Below, piece by piece: positions 1 to 8,855 of a DNA stretch of 64,000 bases. The notes under the pieces were generated by a model that saw only the letters and a program-made list of their open reading frames with translations, had not been told where the DNA came from and searched no databases. Source of the stretch: Mucilaginibacter gilvus (lineage in GTDB: Bacteria > Bacteroidota > Bacteroidia > Sphingobacteriales > Sphingobacteriaceae); assembly GCF_004054195.1 (NCBI RefSeq), contig NZ_SBIW01000004.1:124001-188000 (forward strand). The letters are read 5' to 3'. Each line of letters starts with the position of its first letter. The stretch's first letter is position 1. The translations under genes and the position numbers were made by a program.

Positions 1-987
1 ATAATGTATAACGTCGTATTTTCTGAACACCGGGTGGGTGTGGTTGGTCACTTCGGAGGTTTCAAAGCAGCCGCCCTGGTCGATGCTCACATCTATAATT
101 ACCGAATTTGGTTTCATTTTGCTTACCGTTGTCTCAGATACCAGGCAGGGACTGCGGCCATCATCGGCACGCATGGCACCAATGGCCACATCGCAGGTGG
201 TAATAGCTTTCTCCAAAACAATAGATTGTATAACTGAGGTAAATACGCGGCTGCCAATGTTGTTTTGCAGGCGGCGCAGTTTGTAGATAGATGGGTCGAA
301 CACTTTGACCTCGGCGCCCAAGGAGATGGCTGTACGGGCGGCATATTCGCCAACCGTGCCTGCGCCAAGTATCACAATTTCGGTTGGCGGTACGCCGGTT
401 ATACCACCAAGCATTAACCCTTTACCACCAAAAATATTACTCAGATATTCTGCCGCGATAAGAATGGATGTAGCGCCAACAATTTCGCTCATGGCGCGCA
501 CCACGGTTAGGGTGCCACCTTCATCCTCAATGTTTTCGAAGCAAATGGCAGTTATTTTTTTTGCCATCAGCGCCTGCAGGCATTCGGCTTTTAAGGTAGA
601 TACCTGTAAAGCGGATATTAATAATTGCCCCGGTTTCATCATGGCTATCTCTTCCATGGTAGGTGGCGCAATTTTAATAATGATATCGGCCTCGTAAACG
701 CGCTTGGTATCGTACACTATTTGTGCGCCTTGTTCGCTGTAATTATTATCAGAGAAATTGGCGGCTTGGCCGGCATTGCTTTCTAAAAGCACATCGTGCC
801 CGTTATTTACCAGCAAGGCAACAGATAATGGCGTAAGCGGAATACGGTTTTCCTGGAAGGAAACCTCTTTGGGGATACCGATATAAAGTTTATTTTTCTT
901 GCTTTTAACCTCCAGCATCGACTCCTGGGGCTGCATCATCGCCTGGCGGGCGACATCAGAAAACCCACTATATTTTCCTGAACTCAT
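1..987 (-). CDS. ald: Alanine dehydrogenase, C-terminus cut by window edge
   Basis: NAD-dependent oxidative deamination of L-alanine to pyruvate and ammonium in the cytoplasm. The reading frame is open from an ATG at 987 to base 1 (329 codons). It shows the AlaDH/PNT N-terminal domain (IGIPKEVSFQENRIPLTP near residue 36) and a Rossmann NAD-binding stretch (VILGAGTVGEYAARTA near residue 205). The family is usually about 370-410 residues in this phylum, so the last 50-80 residues lie outside the window. It precedes tsaE on the opposite side of a 51-nt gap and is transcribed the same way as tsaE and porX. The assignment as alanine dehydrogenase rather than transhydrogenase alpha subunit rests on the single-chain start and context. 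Confidence 0.9.
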   Translation of the reverse strand, partial: MSSGKYSGFSDVARQAMMQPQESMLEVKSKKNKLYIGIPKEVSFQENRIPLTPLSVALLVNNGHDVLLESNAGQAANFSDNNYSEQGAQIVYDTKRVYEADIIIKIAPPTMEEIAMMKPGQLLISALQVSTLKAECLQALMAKKITAICFENIEDEGGTLTVVRAMSEIVGATSILIAAEYLSNIFGGKGLMLGGITGVPPTEIVILGAGTVGEYAARTAISLGAEVKVFDPSIYKLRRLQNNIGSRVFTSVIQSIVLEKAITTCDVAIGAMRADDGRSPCLVSETTVSKMKPNSVIIDVSIDQGGCFETSEVTNHTHPVFRKYDVIHY

Positions 988-1038
988 TTTTTCTTATTTT
1001 CGGGATGTTGAAGATAAGAAAAACAACGGGTTTAAGCA

Positions 1039-1455
1039 TCAAATGTTTTCCACAGTTATTTGGCGTACACCCTCTTCTGAAACCACTATGCGGATGCCGG
1101 TGTATTGATCGGGGATCAGCCCGGCAATTTTTTCTGGCCACTCTATAAAGCAATAATTATCCGAAAAGAAATACTCCTCGTAGCCCATATCCAAGGCCTC
1201 GCCCTGCTCTTTCAACCGGTAAAAATCGAAGTGATAAACGGGACTATCGGTTCCCGCATACTCGTTTACTATTGAGAATGTGGGGCTGGTAACCTCGTCT
1301 GTTACGCCAAGCGCGGCACAAAGAGATTTAATGAGGGTGGTTTTACCCGCGCCCATATCACCGTAGAACAAAAATATTTTATTGCTGCCGGCGTATTGTA
1401 ATATGTCTGGTGCAGCACCTGCTAATTCTTCAAGTGTTTTGATGTGGATATCCAT
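1039..1455 (-). CDS. tsaE: tRNA threonylcarbamoyladenosine biosynthesis ATPase TsaE
   Basis: ATPase of the TsaBDE complex that installs t6A37 on ANN-decoding tRNAs. The 138-residue protein has the family length, a Walker A motif (GDMGAGKTT, about residues 32-40) and the conserved SPTFSIVNEY block near residue 57. It also has the W-P-E motif in the FIEWPEKI stretch. It lies 21 nt downstream of porX and upstream of ald on the same strand, an order common in Bacteroidota. Nothing looks damaged. Confidence 0.95.
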   Translation of the reverse strand: MDIHIKTLEELAGAAPDILQYAGSNKIFLFYGDMGAGKTTLIKSLCAALGVTDEVTSPTFSIVNEYAGTDSPVYHFDFYRLKEQGEALDMGYEEYFFSDNYCFIEWPEKIAGLIPDQYTGIRIVVSEEGVRQITVENI

Positions 1456-1476
1456 GGTGAGTTAGTGGTCTGTTTC

Positions 1477-3030
1477 CTACTTCGGCCCGTAAGTTACTAT
1501 CGGGATGATCATTTCTTCTAACGAGATCCCGCCGTGCTGGAAGGTTTCGTTATAAAAATTCACAAAGTGATTGTAATTGTTTGGGTACACAAAATAGCTG
1601 TCGCCTTTGGCAAAAACAAAGCTACTGCTTACGTGTAGCTTGGGCAGCATAGCATCATGTGGGTTACGGATGTGGAACACTTCCTTGGCATTGTAATTAA
1701 GGTTTTTACCTTGCTTGTAACGCAGGTTGGTATTGGTGTTGCGGTCGCCGATGATCTTGCTTGGGTTTTTTACTTTGATGGTACCGTGATCTGTTGTGAT
1801 GATCACCCTTACTTGTTTTGAAGCCAAAAACTTCAAAAGGTCGAATAAGGGCGAGTGCTCAAACCACGACAGGGTTAGCGAACGGTAAGCTGCATCGTCG
1901 CTTGCCAGCTCGCGGATCATCTGCATATCAGTACGGGCGTGGCTCAGCATATCCACAAAGTTGTAAACCACCACGTTCAGGTCGTTCTGCATCAGGTTGT
2001 TTACAGATTCATTTAGCGCGCGGCCTTCATCAATGTTTAATATTTTGTGGTAAGAGTGTTTGATCTCTTTGCGCAAGGAACGCTTTAGCTGATCGGCAAT
2101 AAAATCGGCTTCATATAAATTCTTGCCGCCCTCATCCTCGTCATTCTGCCACATTTGCGGGTAGCGTTTTTCCATATCCAAAGGCATTAAGCCCGAGAAG
2201 ATGGCGTTGCGCGCGTACTGTGTTGCTGTTGGCAGGATACTGAAATAGGTGTCCTCCTCCTCCAAGCGGAAGTACTCGGATATAATAGGGTTGATGATCT
2301 TAAACTGATCGTAGCGTAAATTATCTATCAATATAAAGAAAACCGGCCCGTTGCCATCCAGCTTAGGGAACACCTTCTTTTTAAATAATTGCGGCGATGA
2401 TGTTGGCGCGGTATCTGGGTTTTTAACCCAATCGAGATAATTGCGCTCTACAAACTTGCAAAACTGTACGTTGGCTTCGGCCTTTTGCAGGGTGAGGATC
2501 TCGTGCATGCCGGCGTCTTCCAGGGTTTCCAGTTCCAGTTCCCAATAGATGAGTTTTTTGTAAACGTCTACCCATTCCTGGAAACTGAGGTTATCGTTCA
2601 GCGTCATCCCCAGTGTGCGGAAATCCATCTGATAGGCCATGGTAGTTTTCTCGGTTACCAGGCGCTTGTTCTCGGTAAGTTTTTTAATAGTAAGCTGTAT
2701 CTGCTTGGGGTGTACAGGCTTTATAAGGTAGTCGTCTATCTTAGAGCCGATGGCATCTTCCATCAAGTATTCTTCCTCGTTCTTGGTTATCAGAACAATA
2801 GGCACATCGCTGCGGATGTTTTTTATTTGCTGTAAGGTTTCCAGGCCGGTTAAGCCGGGCATATTTTCATCGAGGAAAACAAGATCGAAGTATTGTTTTT
2901 TGAATTCGTCTAATGCATCGTGGCCATTGGTTACGGTGGTAACCTTGTAGCCTTTTTCTGTTAAGAACATTATGTGCGGTTTCAACAAGTCAATCTCGTC
3001 GTCGGCCCATAATATGGAGGTATCTTGCAT
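1477..3030 (-). CDS. porX: PorX-type response regulator with PglZ phosphatase domain
   Basis: Cytoplasmic response regulator of the type IX secretion and gliding network in Bacteroidota; its C-terminal alkaline-phosphatase-fold domain is reported in PorX to act on oligonucleotide-type substrates. Residues 1-125 form a CheY receiver with acidic pocket D10-D11 and phosphoacceptor D54 in FLDENMPG. A helical linker follows. A PglZ domain starts near residue 220, with metal-site motifs ILIDNLRYDQ and ITTDHG and the nucleophile-region stretch TATQYARN. The length of 517 residues is typical. The gene is divergent from the HD phosphohydrolase, with a 24-bp dyad between them (3068-3091). No histidine kinase partner is in the window. 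A GldN-like domain at the right edge shows that T9SS-related genes are present. Confidence 0.93.
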   Translation of the reverse strand: MQDTSILWADDEIDLLKPHIMFLTEKGYKVTTVTNGHDALDEFKKQYFDLVFLDENMPGLTGLETLQQIKNIRSDVPIVLITKNEEEYLMEDAIGSKIDDYLIKPVHPKQIQLTIKKLTENKRLVTEKTTMAYQMDFRTLGMTLNDNLSFQEWVDVYKKLIYWELELETLEDAGMHEILTLQKAEANVQFCKFVERNYLDWVKNPDTAPTSSPQLFKKKVFPKLDGNGPVFFILIDNLRYDQFKIINPIISEYFRLEEEDTYFSILPTATQYARNAIFSGLMPLDMEKRYPQMWQNDEDEGGKNLYEADFIADQLKRSLRKEIKHSYHKILNIDEGRALNESVNNLMQNDLNVVVYNFVDMLSHARTDMQMIRELASDDAAYRSLTLSWFEHSPLFDLLKFLASKQVRVIITTDHGTIKVKNPSKIIGDRNTNTNLRYKQGKNLNYNAKEVFHIRNPHDAMLPKLHVSSSFVFAKGDSYFVYPNNYNHFVNFYNETFQHGGISLEEMIIPIVTYGPK

Positions 3031-3067
3031 AATAAATTTATTTGTACCCTTCTATAACCCCGGGGTA

Positions 3068-3091
3068 GTATAATTTGTTGTAAAATTATAC
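3068..3091. promoter_or_regulatory. Dyad between divergent porX and HD gene
   Basis: Perfect 9-bp inverted repeat GTATAATTT / AAATTATAC around a 6-bp centre, in the divergent region between porX (start 3030) and the HD gene (start 3170). Its position suits an operator or an A/T-rich promoter element for either gene. No cognate regulator can be named. Confidence 0.4.
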
Positions 3092-3169
3092 AAAGGTTTA
3101 ACATATATTAACAATAGCATGGTGCTTGTTTTGTCATAATTCAACACTTTTGCATTCTATATAGTTGCT

Positions 3170-4396
3170 TTGAATAAAAAGAAGATCATCAACGACCCGG
3201 TTTACGGGTTTATCAGCATACCATCCGAGCTGGTGTTCGACCTTATCGAACATCCCTACTTTCAGCGGCTAAGGTATATTAAACAATTGGGAATGACCCA
3301 TTTGGTATACCCCGGCGCTTTGCATACCCGTTTCCATCATGCTATCGGCGCAATGCATTTAATGGGTACCGCTATGGAAACACTTTGCAATAAAGGCTGC
3401 ACCATTAGTGCCGAAGAAAAGGAAGGGTTACTCATTGCCATCTTGTTGCACGATATTGGGCATGGCCCGTTCTCACACGCATTGGAACATACCATTATAG
3501 AAGGGATTGACCACGAAGACATCTCCATTTTATTAATGGATAAACTGAACGAACAATTCAACGGGCAGCTTTCATTAGCTATAGAGATATTTAAAGGCAC
3601 CTATCCCAAAAAGTTCCTTCATCAACTGGTATCCAGCCAGTTGGATATGGATAGGATGGACTACCTTAATCGTGATAGCTTTTTCACCGGTGTATCCGAA
3701 GGCGTTATCAGCTCCGACCGCATTATAAAAATGCTGAGCGTGAAGGATGATAGTGTTACGGTAGAAGAAAAAGGCATTTATTCGATAGAAAAATTCCTGA
3801 TAGCCCGCAGGCTAATGTACTGGCAGGTGTACCTGCACAAAACCGTAATAGCCGGCGAACAACTGCTATGCAAGATTTTTAACCGCAGCCGCGAGCTGGC
3901 ATTAAAAGGGCATAAATTCAACATTACCCCGGCATTGAACCATTTTTTGGAGAAGGTAATTTCTAAAGAAGATTTTAAAAGCCAGCCGCATCACCTTGAT
4001 GTTTTTGCCAAGCTGGATGATACCGATGTGATGGCGGCTGTAAAGATTTGGGCAGACAGCGAGGATTTTGTTCTGTCTACCCTTTGTAACAACCTGATAG
4101 AGCGGAAATTATTCCATGTGGATATCACCGCCGAAAGGCCGTACGAAGATTTTATTGCAGATCTAAGGCGCAGGGCGGCTGAGTTATATAATATTAGCGA
4201 GGAAGAAGCATCGTACTTTGTATTTACTGATGCGATACGTAACAACGCTTATAACAAAGGCGATGGCAATATTCATATACTGATGAAGAATGGCGCGACA
4301 ACGGATATTGCATTGGCAAGCGATAACAGTAACCTGGAGGCCCTTACAAAAACAGTGAAAAAATATATACTTTGCTACAGCAAAGCGCTGGTATAA
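3170..4396 (+). CDS. HD-domain phosphohydrolase (dNTPase-like)
   Basis: Member of the HD superfamily related to dGTP triphosphohydrolases, probably a cytoplasmic nucleotide phosphohydrolase; the substrate is not known for this branch. The metal-binding His and HD motifs are visible: RFHHAIGAMH near residue 55, HDIGHGPFSH near residue 93, and D in QLDMDRMDYL near residue 160. The start is TTG at 3170, giving MNKKKIINDPVYGF, which matches the usual N-terminus of the family; no in-frame ATG lies nearby. It heads the rightward block that continues into lpxD and usually accompanies lpxD/lpxC/lpxA in Bacteroidota. Confidence 0.88.
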   Translation: MNKKKIINDPVYGFISIPSELVFDLIEHPYFQRLRYIKQLGMTHLVYPGALHTRFHHAIGAMHLMGTAMETLCNKGCTISAEEKEGLLIAILLHDIGHGPFSHALEHTIIEGIDHEDISILLMDKLNEQFNGQLSLAIEIFKGTYPKKFLHQLVSSQLDMDRMDYLNRDSFFTGVSEGVISSDRIIKMLSVKDDSVTVEEKGIYSIEKFLIARRLMYWQVYLHKTVIAGEQLLCKIFNRSRELALKGHKFNITPALNHFLEKVISKEDFKSQPHHLDVFAKLDDTDVMAAVKIWADSEDFVLSTLCNNLIERKLFHVDITAERPYEDFIADLRRRAAELYNISEEEASYFVFTDAIRNNAYNKGDGNIHILMKNGATTDIALASDNSNLEALTKTVKKYILCYSKALV

Positions 4397-4484
4397 TCAG
4401 GTAGAAATGATCGCAGATTTAACATTGTCTTTACCTCAATTTAAAAGGACTATTTGCAGCACTATAGAAAACATAAAATAAACC

Positions 4485-4492
4485 TAAATTTG
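4485..4492 (+). promoter_or_regulatory. -7 promoter box of lpxD
   Basis: TAAATTTG matches the Bacteroidota -7 consensus TAnnTTTG and ends 4 nt before the lpxD ATG at 4497. No TTG -33 box sits at the expected distance. If used, transcription would begin at or next to the start codon. Confidence 0.5.
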
Positions 4493-4496
4493 CAGG

Positions 4497-5540
4497 ATGC
4501 AATTTACCGCTAAGGACATAGCCTTTATGCTAAACGGAACTGTTGAAGGCGACCCGCTTGCGGCCGTTAGTCAGCTTTCTAAGATAGAGGAGGCACAAAA
4601 CGGTTCGTTATCATTTTTAGCTAACCCTAAGTATGAGCAGTATTTGTACACTACAAAAGCATCCATTGTTATTGTTAATAACGATCAGCAATTAAGCGGC
4701 CCGGTAAGCGCTTCGCTGATACGGGTAGAGAATGCTTACAGTGCTTTTACCCTTTTGCTGGAACAATACAACACCTTAAAACTGCATAAAGCAGGCATCG
4801 AGCAGCCATCTTTTATTCATCCCTCGGCCCAGATAGGAGAAAATGTTTATGTTGGCGCTTTCTCTTACATCAGCCAGGATGTAAAAATGGGGAGTAACTG
4901 TAAAGTATATCCTAATTGCTACATTGCAGATAACGTTACCCTTGGCGATAATGTTACCTTGTTCCCTGGTGTTACTGTTTATTTTGATTGTGTTGTAGGT
5001 AATAATGTTATTATCCACTCAGGTGCCGTAGTTGGCAGCGATGGCTTTGGCTTTGCGCCTAAGCCGGATGGCACCTACAGCAAAATACCGCAGATAGGCA
5101 ATGTTATTATTGAGGACGGCGTGGAGATAGGCTCCAATACCACCATAGATAGAGCAACAATGGGCTCTACCATAATACATAAAGGCACCAAGCTTGATAA
5201 CTTGGTGCAGATAGCCCACAACGTAGAGATTGGGGAAAATACGGTTATTGCCGCCCAGGCAGGCATAGCGGGGAGCACCAAGCTGGAGAATAATGTGATG
5301 CTTGGTGGCCAGGTGGGTATTGTGGGGCACATCAACATAGCAAGGGGTACGCAGGTGCAGGCGCAATCAGGCGTTAGCCGCCCAATTACCGAAGAGGGAA
5401 AAAAATGGGCCGGCTCACCGGCTTTGCCGTATGGCAGCAATATGCGGTCGAATGTGGTGGTAAGCCGCTTGCCCGAATTAGAAAAGAGAGTATTAGAATT
5501 AGAAAAGATAATCACTGAATTAAGGAAAGACGTTCATTAG
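4497..5540 (+). CDS. lpxD: UDP-3-O-acylglucosamine N-acyltransferase LpxD
   Basis: Third step of lipid A synthesis: N-acylation of UDP-3-O-acyl-glucosamine with 3-hydroxyacyl-ACP. The 347-residue protein has the uridine-binding N-terminal domain (residues 1-100) and then a long left-handed beta-helix of hexapeptide repeats (IGENVYVGAFSYI onward). The catalytic-region histidine is in NLVQIAHNVEIG. The C-terminal helix (LEKRVLELEKIITEL) is typical of the trimer. It starts the lpxD-lpxC/fabZ-lpxA cluster. The gap to lpxC is filled by a word-repeat palindrome. Confidence 0.96.
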   Translation: MQFTAKDIAFMLNGTVEGDPLAAVSQLSKIEEAQNGSLSFLANPKYEQYLYTTKASIVIVNNDQQLSGPVSASLIRVENAYSAFTLLLEQYNTLKLHKAGIEQPSFIHPSAQIGENVYVGAFSYISQDVKMGSNCKVYPNCYIADNVTLGDNVTLFPGVTVYFDCVVGNNVIIHSGAVVGSDGFGFAPKPDGTYSKIPQIGNVIIEDGVEIGSNTTIDRATMGSTIIHKGTKLDNLVQIAHNVEIGENTVIAAQAGIAGSTKLENNVMLGGQVGIVGHINIARGTQVQAQSGVSRPITEEGKKWAGSPALPYGSNMRSNVVVSRLPELEKRVLELEKIITELRKDVH

Positions 5541-5627
5541 TCCACTCGTTCGTTGGTTCGTTAGCCGTTAAGGCTGATGAAGTTCCACCAATGAACCAAT
5601 GAGCCAATGAGCCAATGAACCACTAAT
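5541..5627. repeat. Word-repeat palindrome filling the lpxD-lpxC gap
   Basis: The whole 87-bp gap is an imperfect palindrome. The left side carries CGTTCGTTGGTTCGTT and the right side is built from tandem 10-mers of the GAGCCAATGA type, whose complement is GGCTCATTGG. The element runs from the lpxD stop to the lpxC start and has no promoter box that I can see. Confidence 0.6.
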
Positions 5628-7025
5628 ATGAATGTAAAACAAAGAACTATTAAAGAACCCGTTTCGGTTTCGGGTACAGGCCTGCACACCGGCGAATTTG
5701 TTACCCTTACGTTTAACCCGGCACCGGAGAAACACGGTTATAAATTCCGCCGGGTGGATCTTCCCGGCCAGCCTATTATAGAGGCTGATTGCGATAACGT
5801 AACCGATACATCTCGCGGTACCACGCTTACCCAAAACGGCGCAAGTGTTAGTACTGTGGAGCACGTACTTGCCGCGATGGTTGGTTTGGAGATAGATAAC
5901 GTACTAATAGATATTAGTGGTCCCGAGATGCCAATAATGGACGGGAGTTCGATCCAATTTATTGATGCCATAGAGGCTATTGGCTTTACCGAACAGGATG
6001 CCGACCGCGAGTATTACCACATCCCTTACAATATCCACTACACCGAGCCCGACCGCAAGGTAGAGATGGTGGCTATGCCTTTGGATACCGATTACCGGTT
6101 TACCTGTATGGTTGATTATAACTCACAGGTACTGGGCAGCCAACACGCTACCATATCTACCATTGCCGAGTTTAAAAAGGAGATCGCGTCAAGCCGTACT
6201 TTTTGCTTTCTGCATGAGTTAGAGGCCCTGCTACAGCACGACCTGATCAAAGGCGGCGACCTGAACAATGCCATCGTTGTGGTTGATAAGGAAGTGGATG
6301 AAGAAGAGCTTGCTCACCTTGCCAAACTGTTCAATCGTAAAGATATCAGCGTAGCCCCACAGGGAATCTTAAACAATATTGAGCTTCGCCACCAAAACGA
6401 GCCGGCACGCCACAAGCTGCTGGATATGATAGGCGATTTGGCTTTAGTTGGTGTTCCGCTTAAAGGGCACATTATGGCGGCAAGGCCGGGTCACGCGGCA
6501 AACGTTGCTTTTGCCAAAAAGATAAAAACGCTTATCAAAAAAGAACGCAGCCGCAAACATGTAAAGGTTTACGACCCTAACATGAAACCGGTGTACGATA
6601 CGGTACAGATCATGAACATTCTGCCGCATCGCCCGCCAATGCTGCTGATAGATAAAATATTAGAACTATCAAAAACGCACGTGGTAGGTTTAAAGGCCGT
6701 AACCATGAACGAGCCTTTCTTTATCGGCCACTTCCCCGGCGCCCCCGTAATGCCGGGTGTTTTGCAGATAGAAGCAATGGCGCAAACCGGTGGTATTTTG
6801 GTGTTGAACACCGTACCCGACCCCGAAAACTGGCTGACGTTATTCCTGAAAATAGAAAATGCAAGGTTTAAAGATAAGGTATTGCCCGGTGATACGTTAA
6901 TATTCCGTTGCGACCTGATTGCCCCTATCCGGCGCGGTATTGCGCAGATGAAGGGTATAGGTATGGTTGGAGAAAAAATTGTGGTAGAGGCCGAGCTAAT
7001 GGCACAAATAGTAAAATATAAATAG
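5628..7025 (+). CDS. lpxC/fabZ: Bifunctional LpxC deacetylase / FabZ dehydratase
   Basis: Fusion typical of Bacteroidota. Residues 1 to about 315 are UDP-3-O-acyl-GlcNAc deacetylase, the committed lipid A step, with zinc-site motifs VSTVEHVLAAM (near residue 76) and ARHKLLDMIGDLAL (near residue 260). Residues from about 325 are 3-hydroxyacyl-ACP dehydratase FabZ, with LPHRPPMLLID and the active-site stretch GHFPGAPVMPGVLQIEA carrying the catalytic His and Glu. The total of 465 residues is the normal fusion length. The lpxA start lies 4 nt after the stop, so the two are translationally close. Both activities draw on the same 3-hydroxyacyl-ACP pool. Confidence 0.96.
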   Translation: MNVKQRTIKEPVSVSGTGLHTGEFVTLTFNPAPEKHGYKFRRVDLPGQPIIEADCDNVTDTSRGTTLTQNGASVSTVEHVLAAMVGLEIDNVLIDISGPEMPIMDGSSIQFIDAIEAIGFTEQDADREYYHIPYNIHYTEPDRKVEMVAMPLDTDYRFTCMVDYNSQVLGSQHATISTIAEFKKEIASSRTFCFLHELEALLQHDLIKGGDLNNAIVVVDKEVDEEELAHLAKLFNRKDISVAPQGILNNIELRHQNEPARHKLLDMIGDLALVGVPLKGHIMAARPGHAANVAFAKKIKTLIKKERSRKHVKVYDPNMKPVYDTVQIMNILPHRPPMLLIDKILELSKTHVVGLKAVTMNEPFFIGHFPGAPVMPGVLQIEAMAQTGGILVLNTVPDPENWLTLFLKIENARFKDKVLPGDTLIFRCDLIAPIRRGIAQMKGIGMVGEKIVVEAELMAQIVKYK

Positions 7026-7029
7026 AAGC

Positions 7030-7815
7030 ATGATACAGCCTTTAGCGTACATACACCCCCAGGCCAAAATTGCCGATAACGTGGTTATAGAGCCCTTTGT
7101 TACCATCCATAAGGATGTGGAAATTGGCGAGGGCACCTGGGTGGGTTCCAACTCGGTTATTATGGATGGTGCCCGCATCGGTAAAAATTGCCGTATTTTC
7201 CCGGGTGCCGTTGTATCTGCACCACCACAGGATCTGAAATATAAGGGCGAGCCAAGTACTGTTACCGTTGGCGATAACACGGTTATCCGCGAATGCGTAA
7301 CCCTTAACCGCGGTACGGCGCTTGATAAAAATACCACCACCATTGGCAGTAATTGCCTGCTGATGGCTTACGTACACGTTGCGCACGATTGCGTTATTGG
7401 TGATAATGTGATCATTGCTAACGCTGTTCAACTGGCCGGGCACATTAACGTTTACGACTATGCTTTCATCGGCGGAACTTCTGCCGTCCATCAGTTTGTT
7501 GAGATAGGCGCGCACAGCATGATCTCCGGTGGTTCGTTGGTACGTAAAGATGTACCACCATTTACTAAAGCCGGCCGCGAGCCACTTTCTTATATCGGCA
7601 TCAACTCGGTAGGCTTACGCCGCAGGGGATATTCGGCAACTACCATCAACGAGATCCAGGAAATCTACCGCATTATCTTTCTCAAAAAATACAATATCAC
7701 CAAAGCTTTGGATATCATCGAGGCAGAGTTTAACCCAACCGTGGAGCGCGACGAGATAATCAACTTTGTGCAGAATTCGCAGCGCGGCATCATGAAAGGT
7801 TTTGGAAGTATATAG
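7030..7815 (+). CDS. lpxA: Acyl-ACP--UDP-GlcNAc O-acyltransferase LpxA
   Basis: First acylation of lipid A synthesis, moving a 3-hydroxyacyl chain to UDP-GlcNAc. The 261-residue protein has an N-terminal hexapeptide beta-helix (IHPQAKIADNVVIEPFV onward), the catalytic His in AYVHVAHDCVIGDN, and the family's C-terminal helical domain (SATTINEIQEIYRIIF). It overlaps functionally with lpxD and lpxC upstream and is the last intact lipid A gene of the cluster. A TCTGAATCAG-family palindrome starts right after its stop. Confidence 0.96.
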   Translation: MIQPLAYIHPQAKIADNVVIEPFVTIHKDVEIGEGTWVGSNSVIMDGARIGKNCRIFPGAVVSAPPQDLKYKGEPSTVTVGDNTVIRECVTLNRGTALDKNTTTIGSNCLLMAYVHVAHDCVIGDNVIIANAVQLAGHINVYDYAFIGGTSAVHQFVEIGAHSMISGGSLVRKDVPPFTKAGREPLSYIGINSVGLRRRGYSATTINEIQEIYRIIFLKKYNITKALDIIEAEFNPTVERDEIINFVQNSQRGIMKGFGSI

Positions 7816-7929
7816 TCCGAATCAGAATGTACAGAATTTTATAATGAACAGAATGATTTGTTCATTTAGCAATTCACCCGTTGCCTAAATTCTGAAAATT
7901 CTCTAATCCTGAAAATCCTGATTCAGAAT
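7816..7929. repeat. TCTGAATCAG-family palindrome, lpxA-ABC gap
   Basis: Imperfect palindrome from the lpxA stop to the ABC start codon. The left arm contains GAATCAGAATGTACAGAATT; the right arm ends in CTGATTCAGAAT directly before ATG 7930. It shares words with elements at 16266-16391, 18690-18795 and 45982-46077. Confidence 0.7.
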
Positions 7930-8547
7930 ATGAAAATCACCCTCCAAAACATAGGCCGCCGCTTTAACCGTGAATGGATCTTCAAGGGGGTGGACTATAC
8001 TTTTGAGAACAAAGAAAGCTACGCCATATTAGGCTCCAATGGTTCGGGGAAATCAACCCTGCTGCAGGTTTTGAATGGCAGTTTGGCACCATCCGCCGGC
8101 GTGCTCGCTTATTCTTACGAAGACAAATCGGTAGAGGCGGAAGATGCGTTTACTTACCTGAGCCTTGCCGCGCCCTATTTGGAGCTGATAGAAGAATTCA
8201 GCCTTAATGAGATCATCGATTTTCATTTCAAATTTAAAAGCTATAAAACGGGGCTCAACAGGCAATCTGTAGTAGATCTGTTAAGCCTGCCTGGCAGCCC
8301 CAATAAACTGATCAAATATTTTTCTTCGGGTATGAAACAGCGTTTGAAACTCGCGCTGGCTTTTTGTTCGGATACGCCCATGCTGATGCTGGATGAACCC
8401 ACTTCCAACCTGGATAGCCAGGGCATCGACTGGTATCTTAGCCTTGTAGAACGATACAGCGCCAACCGCTTAACCATCATCTGTAGTAACCAGGAGCATG
8501 AATACAGCTTTTGTAAAAATCGGTTGAGTATTGCGGATTATAAATAA
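7930..8547 (+). CDS. ABC transporter ATP-binding protein
   Basis: Single ABC ATPase domain of 205 residues. Walker A is GSNGSGKSTLL (near residue 35), the signature is FSSGMKQRLKLALA (near residue 131) with SSGMKQR replacing LSGGQ, and Walker B is MLMLDEPTSNLD. The partner membrane protein is not adjacent, so substrate and direction are unknown; the form resembles small exporter-type ATPases of Bacteroidota. The start codon directly abuts the repeat palindrome upstream. It may be cotranscribed with lpxA, but the palindrome could separate expression. Confidence 0.85.
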   Translation: MKITLQNIGRRFNREWIFKGVDYTFENKESYAILGSNGSGKSTLLQVLNGSLAPSAGVLAYSYEDKSVEAEDAFTYLSLAAPYLELIEEFSLNEIIDFHFKFKSYKTGLNRQSVVDLLSLPGSPNKLIKYFSSGMKQRLKLALAFCSDTPMLMLDEPTSNLDSQGIDWYLSLVERYSANRLTIICSNQEHEYSFCKNRLSIADYK

Positions 8548-8595
8548 TTAAGAAGCGAAGTATCGAGCTTCTACAATTAATCCCAAGGCCAACTA

Positions 8596-8626
8596 TTTGC
8601 TTCTTTCCCTACAGATATTAATTTTG
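8596..8626 (+). promoter_or_regulatory. Candidate promoter before the EF-P fragment
   Basis: TTTG (8596-8599) and TAATTTTG (8619-8626) are 19 nt apart, a good fit to the Bacteroidota -33/-7 pattern. The predicted start of transcription is just before the TTG codon at 8635. It may be a remnant or may drive the downstream fragment. Confidence 0.45.
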
Positions 8627-8634
8627 ACTCTCAA

Positions 8635-8817
8635 TTGTTGGAATTGGAAATTAGCTACACCGAACCGGCTGTAAAAGGCGATACGTCAACCGGCGCGCAA
8701 AAAAAGGCAACCGTTGAAACCGGTGCCGAGATCCGCGTTCCTTTGTTTATTAACATTGGCGATAAAGTAAAGGTTGATACCACCACAGGCGCTTATGTGG
8801 AGAGAGTAAAGGCGTAA
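8635..8817 (+). pseudogene. efp: Orphan C-terminal domain of elongation factor P
   Basis: The 60 residues from 8635 ([16 protein letters not shown] ... [15 protein letters not shown] ... YVERVKA) match domain III of EF-P, which is the last third of the usual 188-residue protein that rescues ribosomes at proline runs. Domains I and II, including the modified tip loop, are absent, and only 87 nt separate this piece from the ABC gene, so they are deleted here. The frame upstream reads NFDSQL and then unrelated residues. As I recall, efp often neighbours lpxA in Bacteroidota, which fits a remnant in the ancestral position. It keeps a possible promoter (8596-8626) and a hairpin terminator (8856-8878), so a short product could still be made. 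Whether an intact efp exists elsewhere cannot be seen. Confidence 0.75.
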
Positions 8818-8818
8818 G

Positions 8819-8847
8819 CCCCCGACCCCGGGAGGAGGGAGCAGAAT
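8819..8847. repeat. CCCCCTGAAGGGGGA-family arm
   Basis: Degenerate single arm (CCCCCGACCCCGGGAGGAGG then GAGCAGAAT) following the EF-P fragment stop; it shares the GGGAGCAGAA tail with the copies at 24173 and 26832. Confidence 0.5.
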
Positions 8848-8855
8848 ATTATCTA

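Noticed and set aside
8556..8577. AGAAGC...GCTTCT inverted repeat after the ABC gene as a terminator
   Set aside because: The stem is only 6 bp with a 10-nt loop and no T run; it may be a decayed repeat.
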